Translations under genes and position numbers: made by a program
Notes under the pieces: model-generated
What the model saw: the letters and a program-made list of their open reading frames with translations, nothing else
Told to the model about the DNA's origin: nothing
Database searches by the model: none
In this document: in pieces, positions 5,695 to 8,564 of the stretch
Layout: every line of letters begins with the position of its first letter
Position numbering within the stretch: position 1 is the first letter of the stretch
Assembly (NCBI GenBank): GCA_032128415.1
Contig: JAQBGW010000069.1
Span: 1-8,564, forward strand
Length of the DNA: 8,564 nucleotides
Source: Ga0077527 sp032128415
GTDB lineage: Bacteria; Pseudomonadota; Gammaproteobacteria; Burkholderiales; SG8-41
Direction of reading: 5' to 3'

Positions 5695-6318
5695 TCATGT
5701 TTCGCTGTCCGCAGCTTTGGTATGCAAACGCAGCATCGCAGCCTGCATGTCATGCGCTGCAATCAGCGGCCATGCTTCTTGCGCACGGGACAGCGCCTCC
5801 TCAATCGCCCGTTGCTCTTCAGCACGTGGCGCGTGCAGTACGTAATCAACTACTTCCTGTTCGCTGGCCGCCAGTTCGCGTGGATGACCAATACCGATGC
5901 GCAACCGCCAGTAGTCCGGCGTGCCCAGACGCGCTGTGACATTGCGCACGCCGTTGCCCGAAGCACCGCCGCCGAATTTCATTTTGACGACCCCTGGTGC
6001 GAGATCAAGTTCATCATGCACAATCAGGATGTCGGCCGGGGCAATCTTGAAAAAATCCGCCAGCGCGCCGACCGCACGGCCCGACTCATTCATGTACGTC
6101 GCCGGCTTCAGCAGCCAGATGTCGCCCGTAGTACCGTCGCCCGTAGCACCAGCGCCACCTGATCCCGGAACTCTCGCCACCTCGCCGTGATACTTAGCCT
6201 CGTGCCGCCAGCTCACGCCGGCAGCGCGCGCCAGCGCATCGAGCCACCAGAATCCGGCGTTATGCCGGGTGGCTTGGTATTTTTTGCCCGGGTTGCCCAG
6301 GCCGGCGACGAGTTTCAT
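5695..6318 (-). CDS. pth: Peptidyl-tRNA hydrolase with altered loop and glycine-rich insert
   Basis: Pth hydrolyses the ester of peptidyl-tRNAs that drop off ribosomes, recycling tRNA in the cytoplasm. The protein has 207 residues (E. coli 194). It begins MKLVAGLGNPGKKYQATRHN with N9 and catalytic H19 (E. coli N10, H20), has PATYMNESG with N77 (N68), and VHDELDL with D102 (D93). Two oddities are seen. First, the usual GGHNGL motif reads SGNGVR (120-125): the asparagine is kept as N122 but the neighbouring histidine (E. coli H113) is absent, as if one codon were lost. Second, residues about 51-66 form a Gly/Thr-rich insert (GATGDGTTGD) encoded by a 15-bp tandem duplication. The start ATG 6316-6318 gives the family N-terminus; the frame is open to 6354 but adds nothing conserved. 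No clear ribosome site is visible. Confidence 0.95.
   Translation of the reverse strand: MKLVAGLGNPGKKYQATRHNAGFWWLDALARAAGVSWRHEAKYHGEVARVPGSGGAGATGDGTTGDIWLLKPATYMNESGRAVGALADFFKIAPADILIVHDELDLAPGVVKMKFGGGASGNGVRNVTARLGTPDYWRLRIGIGHPRELAASEQEVVDYVLHAPRAEEQRAIEEALSRAQEAWPLIAAHDMQAAMLRLHTKAADSET
6121..6150. repeat. 15-bp tandem duplication inside pth
   Basis: Two adjacent 15-bp units, 6121-6135 and 6136-6150, differ at a single base. On the coding strand they encode GATGD and GTTGD in the glycine-rich insert of Pth, so the duplication keeps the frame. It lies between the first beta-sheet region and the ILLLKP-like strand, where family members usually have a short loop. It looks like a slippage-type expansion in a tolerant loop. 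Confidence 0.85.
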
Positions 6319-6389
6319 AGTGATTGCGTTATACCGGGGTCCGTCAAGGAGCACCGAAACCTGTGCCCCTGAAATTATGTAACCTATTA

Positions 6390-6395
6390 ATTATA
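6390..6395 (-). promoter_or_regulatory. Candidate -10 element for pth (and possibly ychF)
   Basis: The minus strand reads TATAAT, a perfect -10 hexamer, 72 bases upstream of the pth ATG and just downstream of the terminator that ends the prs-rplY unit. A new promoter is needed at this point if the terminator is efficient. No recognisable -35 hexamer lies 16-18 bp upstream (that position falls in the terminator stem), and the region is AT-rich, so a chance match is quite possible. Confidence 0.3.
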
Positions 6396-6401
6396 TTGAT
6401 A

Positions 6402-6444
6402 TTTTAAAAAGAAACGCCCGCCACGAACATCGATCGGCGGGCGT
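6402..6444 (-). terminator. Rho-independent terminator after rplY
   Basis: Reading the minus strand, ACGCCCGCC (6444-6436) pairs perfectly with GGCGGGCGT (6422-6414), a 9-bp GC-rich stem with a 13-nt loop. It is followed by a U-tract (TTTCTTTTT, 6414-6406). It lies about 40 bp downstream of the rplY stop and would end the ispE/tRNA-Gln-prs-rplY transcription unit before pth. This is the clearest terminator in the window. Confidence 0.9.
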
Positions 6445-6454
6445 AACCGGATGC

Positions 6455-6476
6455 CGCCGGCCAGAAGCGGCCGGCG
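6455..6476. other. Second stem-loop between the rplY stop and its terminator
   Basis: CGCCGGCC (6455-6462) and GGCCGGCG (6469-6476) form a perfect 8-bp inverted repeat with a 6-nt loop, 6 bp past the rplY stop. No U-tract follows it directly. It sits upstream of the intrinsic terminator on the same transcript and may protect the mRNA 3' end or assist termination. Confidence 0.65.
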
Positions 6477-6482
6477 CACCCT

Positions 6483-7229
6483 TTACTTTTTCTCTGCAGG
6501 TTTCTTCTCGGCAGGTTTCTTGTCGCCCGCTTCTTTCTTGTCACCCCCTGCAGGCGCAGCAGCACCACCGGCAGCAGCAGCAGCGGCAGCAGCGACTGCT
6601 TCCGGAGTCTGACCGGTAATTTCCGTGACCGGCGCGGCGACCACTTCTTCGACCACAATTTCTTTCGGCACCTGCACGGTCACCAGCGACGGATTGTCTG
6701 CCTTGACCCTGGAGATCGGCTCCACGCCCTTCGGCATCGGCACCTCGGACAGATGGATGGAATATCCCAGTTCGAGGTCTTTCAAATCGACTTCGATAAA
6801 TTCGGGCAGGTCGTCCGGCAGGCACTGGATTTCCAGTTCGTTGACGATATGCTGCACCACTCCCTTGCCCACCTTTACACCCGGCGCGATATCCGCATTC
6901 ATGAAGTGCAGCGGCACAGCCATGTGGACTTTCCGCGTTGGATCAATGCGCAGGAAGTCAACATGCTGCACCTGTTCTTTCCACGGATGCATCTGGAAAT
7001 CGCGCAACAGTACGCGATCCTTCTGGCCATCCACGGTAAAATCCAGAATCGACGCATGGAATGCCTCGATCTTCAGATGGCGCAGCAGCGCCTTGTGATC
7101 AAACTCCACAGACTGCGCGTCTTTACCGGCGCCATAAATCACGCCGGGGACGCGCCCGGTCGCACGCAGGCGGCGGCTCGCACCTTTGCCTTCGTTCGTG
7201 CGCGGAAACGCGATTACTTCGATTTTCAT
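6483..7229 (-). CDS. rplY: 50S ribosomal protein L25, long form (TL5/CTC general stress type)
   Basis: This is the 5S-rRNA-binding ribosomal protein of the L25/TL5/CTC family, 248 residues, the long two-domain form. The N-terminal L25 domain (about 1-95) starts MKIEVIAFPRTNEGKGASRR and contains RATGRVPGVIYG and RDFQMHPWKEQVQHVDFLRI. The TL5 C-terminal beta domain follows (about 96-185, with VHMAVPLHF, HIVNELEIQCLPDDLPEFIEVD and LGYSIHLSEVPMPKGV). The last roughly 60 residues are a low-complexity tail: a run of eight alanines, then Gly/Ala, then Lys/Pro/Glu repeats, common in long betaproteobacterial members. The start ATG 7227-7229 has GGAG at a suitable distance upstream; the frame extends to 7304 without conserved sequence. 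It lies 159 bp after prs, across a region with three stem-loops, and is followed by a strong terminator. Confidence 0.96.
   Translation of the reverse strand: MKIEVIAFPRTNEGKGASRRLRATGRVPGVIYGAGKDAQSVEFDHKALLRHLKIEAFHASILDFTVDGQKDRVLLRDFQMHPWKEQVQHVDFLRIDPTRKVHMAVPLHFMNADIAPGVKVGKGVVQHIVNELEIQCLPDDLPEFIEVDLKDLELGYSIHLSEVPMPKGVEPISRVKADNPSLVTVQVPKEIVVEEVVAAPVTEITGQTPEAVAAAAAAAAGGAAAPAGGDKKEAGDKKPAEKKPAEKK
6492..6521. repeat. 15-bp tandem repeat in the rplY 3' end
   Basis: Units 6492-6506 and 6507-6521 differ at one base and encode the repeated KKPAE pentapeptide near the C-terminus of L25. Like the pth duplication it is 15 bp long, in frame, and in a low-complexity region. Confidence 0.85.
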
Positions 7230-7279
7230 TTCACTCTCCAGTAATTGCGGAAATCCGCGACCAGATTCCCGCGTTAAAC

Positions 7280-7302
7280 GGAAACCGGAACATCCGGTTT
7301 CC
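7280..7302. other. Perfect 10-bp stem-loop in the prs-rplY gap (rplY leader)
   Basis: GGAAACCGGA (7280-7289) and TCCGGTTTCC (7293-7302) are a perfect inverted repeat with a 3-nt loop, ending about 50 bp upstream of the rplY start. On the minus strand it is followed by GTTTAAC, too weak for a standard terminator. It is the strongest of three stem-loops in this 159-bp gap. It could be an attenuator, a processing site or a leader structure controlling rplY. Confidence 0.75.
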
Positions 7303-7324
7303 ACAAAAACTCAGTCCTGCCGTT

Positions 7325-7345
7325 GCGCCGGCGTCCTTCCGGCGC
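7325..7345. other. Stem-loop 2 in the prs-rplY gap
   Basis: GCGCCGG (7325-7331) pairs with CCGGCGC (7339-7345), a 7-bp perfect stem with a 7-nt loop. It lies between the other two stem-loops of the gap. On the minus strand a T-run follows only about 15 bases later, so it is not a canonical terminator. Confidence 0.55.
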
Positions 7346-7361
7346 GAATCCTGCTTTTGCC

Positions 7362-7382
7362 GTGCCGAAGCCCCACCGGCAC
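7362..7382. other. Stem-loop 1 in the prs-rplY gap, next to the prs stop
   Basis: GTGCCG (7362-7367) pairs with CGGCAC (7377-7382), a 6-bp stem with a 9-nt loop, 6 bp after the prs stop codon. No U-tract follows. It may mark the 3' end of prs mRNA or be chance in GC-rich sequence. Confidence 0.45.
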
Positions 7383-7388
7383 AAAGTC

Positions 7389-8339
7389 TTACTCCACGAA
7401 CAGCGAACTCACCGAATCATCGGCACTGATGCGACGCATGGTCTCTGCCATCAGCCCGGACACCGTCAGCACGCGGATTTTCGCGCACTGGCGCGCCGCA
7501 TCGTTCAACGGAATCGTATCGGTCACGACAATTTCATCGAGCGCCGATCCGGCAATGCGCTCCGCCGCCGATCCGGACAGCACGGCGTGAGTGCAGTAAG
7601 CTATCACCCGCTCCGCACCTTGTTTCTTCAGCGCACCGGCGGCTTCGCACAGCGTGTTTGCGGTATCGACCATGTCGTCAACAATCACGCAGGTGCGGCC
7701 CTCTACTTCACCAATGATGTTCATCACCGTGGCCACATTGGGTCGCGGCCGGCGCTTGTCGATGATCGCCAGGTCGGCTTCCAGCCGTTTCGCCATCGCC
7801 CGCGCCCGCACCACCCCTCCCACATCCGGCGACACCACCACCAGTTGCTTGAAATCGTGTTTCCAGACATCCCCGAGCATGATCGGCCCGGAATAAATAT
7901 TGTCCACCGGGATATCGAAAAATCCCTGGATTTGTTCCGAGTGCAGATCCATTGTCAGCACCCGATCCACACCCACGCTGCTCATCATGTTCGCCACGAC
8001 CTTGGCGGTAATCGGCACCCGCGCCGAGTTCGGCCGCCGATCCTGCCGCGCGTAACCCATATACGGAATCGCCGCCGTCACCCGTCCGGCAGAAGCCCGT
8101 TTCAGCGCATCCACCATCACCAGCAATTCCATCAGCGTGTCATTGGTCGGCGCGCAAATCGACTGCAGGACGAACACATCCTTGCCACGGACGTTCTCGA
8201 GGATTTCAACCATCACCTCGCCGTCACTGAAACGCCCAACCTTGGCGCGGCCAATGTGTATATCGAGATGGCTGACCACCGCCTCCGCTAACCGTGGATT
8301 GGCATTGCCGGTAAACACCATCAACCTGTCTAGAGCCAC
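7389..8339 (-). CDS. prs: Ribose-phosphate pyrophosphokinase (PRPP synthetase)
   Basis: Prs transfers pyrophosphate from ATP to ribose-5-phosphate, making PRPP for nucleotide, histidine, tryptophan and NAD synthesis. The protein has 316 residues, the class I norm. Visible are GRFSDGE (35-41), the ATP-loop region YMGYARQDRRPNSARVPITA (93-112), DLHSEQIQGFFDIPVDN (131-147, catalytic H133), the flexible loop with IDKRRPR (193-199, K195 and R197), and the ribose-phosphate loop DDMVDTANT (221-229). The loop has Asn where E. coli has Gly. The start GTG 8337-8339 gives MALDRLMVFTGNANP, lining up with the MAxDxLMVFTGNANP expected in related proteins, and has AGGGGG 6 bases upstream. GTG 8342 is too close to that ribosome site and ATG 8321 would shorten the N-terminus. 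tRNA-Gln lies 36 bp upstream, and rplY follows. Confidence 0.96.
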   Translation of the reverse strand: MALDRLMVFTGNANPRLAEAVVSHLDIHIGRAKVGRFSDGEVMVEILENVRGKDVFVLQSICAPTNDTLMELLVMVDALKRASAGRVTAAIPYMGYARQDRRPNSARVPITAKVVANMMSSVGVDRVLTMDLHSEQIQGFFDIPVDNIYSGPIMLGDVWKHDFKQLVVVSPDVGGVVRARAMAKRLEADLAIIDKRRPRPNVATVMNIIGEVEGRTCVIVDDMVDTANTLCEAAGALKKQGAERVIAYCTHAVLSGSAAERIAGSALDEIVVTDTIPLNDAARQCAKIRVLTVSGLMAETMRRISADDSVSSLFVE

Positions 8340-8375
8340 CACACACCCCCTGAGCCATACAACACGGTAACCAAG

Positions 8376-8452
8376 TGGCTGGGGAGGAAGGATTCGAACC
8401 TTCGCATGCTGGAATCAAAATCCAGTGCCTTAACCAACTTGGCGACTCCCCA
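8376..8452 (-). tRNA. tRNA-Gln (anticodon UUG)
   Basis: A 77-nt cloverleaf on the minus strand. The acceptor stem TGGGGAG (8452-8446) pairs with CTCCCCA (8386-8380), followed by discriminator G and a genome-encoded CCA (8378-8376). The D-arm contains AAGTTGGTTAAGGC. The anticodon stem CTGGA/TCCAG encloses TTTTGAT with anticodon TTG, so glutamine. The T-arm carries GGTTCGAATCC. It sits between ispE and prs, a common betaproteobacterial arrangement, and is probably processed from a shared transcript. Confidence 0.97.
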
Positions 8453-8518
8453 ACCGATGCTTTGCCCTGCAACCAGCCGCCGCCGTAGCGTCAACCGCCC
8501 TTCAAATCTTCCAGCCCG

Positions 8519-8564
8519 CTATTCCACCAGTCCGTGCAGCGGATGCGCATCCAGTCCGCGTGCC
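8519..8564 (-). CDS. ispE: IspE (4-diphosphocytidyl-2-C-methyl-D-erythritol kinase), C-terminal end only
   Basis: Only the last 14 codons and the TAG stop (8519-8521) fall in the window, reading ARGLDAHPLHGLVE. This resembles the 'ARGL..HPL..LV' C-terminus of betaproteobacterial IspE, the GHMP kinase of the methylerythritol phosphate isoprenoid pathway. No catalytic motif is in view. The assignment rests mainly on gene order: ispE – tRNA-Gln – prs – rplY – pth – ychF is a recurrent betaproteobacterial arrangement. The 66 bp between this stop and the tRNA contain a TTGACG hexamer but no convincing -10 partner. Confidence 0.7.
   Translation of the reverse strand, partial: ARGLDAHPLHGLVE

Noticed and set aside
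5613..5762. 50-codon N-terminal extension of the ychF frame
   Set aside because: It runs through the heptamer repeat and into the 3' end of pth; conserved YchF sequence starts at ATG 5612.
6319..6360. TTGACG and TATAAC close together upstream of pth as a promoter
   Set aside because: The two hexamers are only 8 bp apart, too close for a sigma-70 promoter.
7323..8291. Long plus-strand open frame of 322 codons, rich in His, Arg and Pro
   Set aside because: It lies antisense to prs, whose motifs are complete. Its composition is the usual mirror of a GC-rich coding strand, and it contains no recognisable domain.
8460..8518. TTGACG hexamer (minus strand, 8494-8489) upstream of tRNA-Gln as a -35 element
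   Set aside because: No acceptable -10 hexamer is found 16-18 bp downstream; the tRNA may be expressed by read-through from ispE.
1..8564. CRISPR array, insertion sequence, integrase or toxin-antitoxin pair
   Set aside because: No regularly spaced repeats, no transposase- or integrase-like protein and no small paired genes were seen in either strand.

Overview
The window looks like a stretch of betaproteobacterial chromosome, moderately GC-rich. Two conserved gene orders point there: ispE – tRNA-Gln – prs – rplY (L25/CTC long form) – pth – ychF, and yebC – ruvC – (insert) – ruvA – ruvB. The long L25 with a C-terminal Ala/Lys tail and a Prs of 316 residues also fit. A Nitrosomonadales- or Burkholderiales-like lineage is my best guess from memory of these proteins; no 16S or other decisive marker is present.

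Layout, right to left, since nearly everything is on the minus strand. The right edge holds the last codons of ispE (8519-8564), then tRNA-Gln(UUG) (8376-8452), prs (7389-8339) and rplY (6483-7229). A strong intrinsic terminator (6402-6444) closes that transcription unit. The prs-rplY gap carries three perfect stem-loops. pth (5695-6318) and ychF (4518-5612) follow, separated by 82 bp that contain a degenerate heptamer repeat.

The middle (about 3200-4517) is the only plastic part. It holds a plus-strand EamA/DMT transporter (3380-4300). On its left is a 43-codon remnant of a HerA-like (DUF853/YjgR) ATPase gene, broken just before its Walker A motif (3261-3392). On its right is a short frameshifted stretch that reads like ankyrin-repeat debris (4311-4512, tentative).

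The left third is a tightly packed minus-strand operon: yebC (2468-3199), ruvC (1938-2471, TTG start), a GT-B glycosyltransferase (733-1941), ruvA (164-736) and ruvB (1-147, cut by the edge). The first four genes overlap by 4 bp at each junction. RuvA, RuvB and RuvC form the Holliday-junction migration and resolution machine, and YebC is a translation/regulatory factor commonly beside them. The glycosyltransferase between ruvC and ruvA is the main oddity: it has no evident link to recombination, yet it is coupled by overlap on both sides.

No complete mobile element, CRISPR array or prophage was seen. I did not find a convincing wholly new system. The most useful leads are the glycosyltransferase in the ruv operon, the HerA-like remnant, the altered Pth loop with its glycine-rich insert, and the structured prs-rplY leader. 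There is no gene-free stretch longer than 300 bp.
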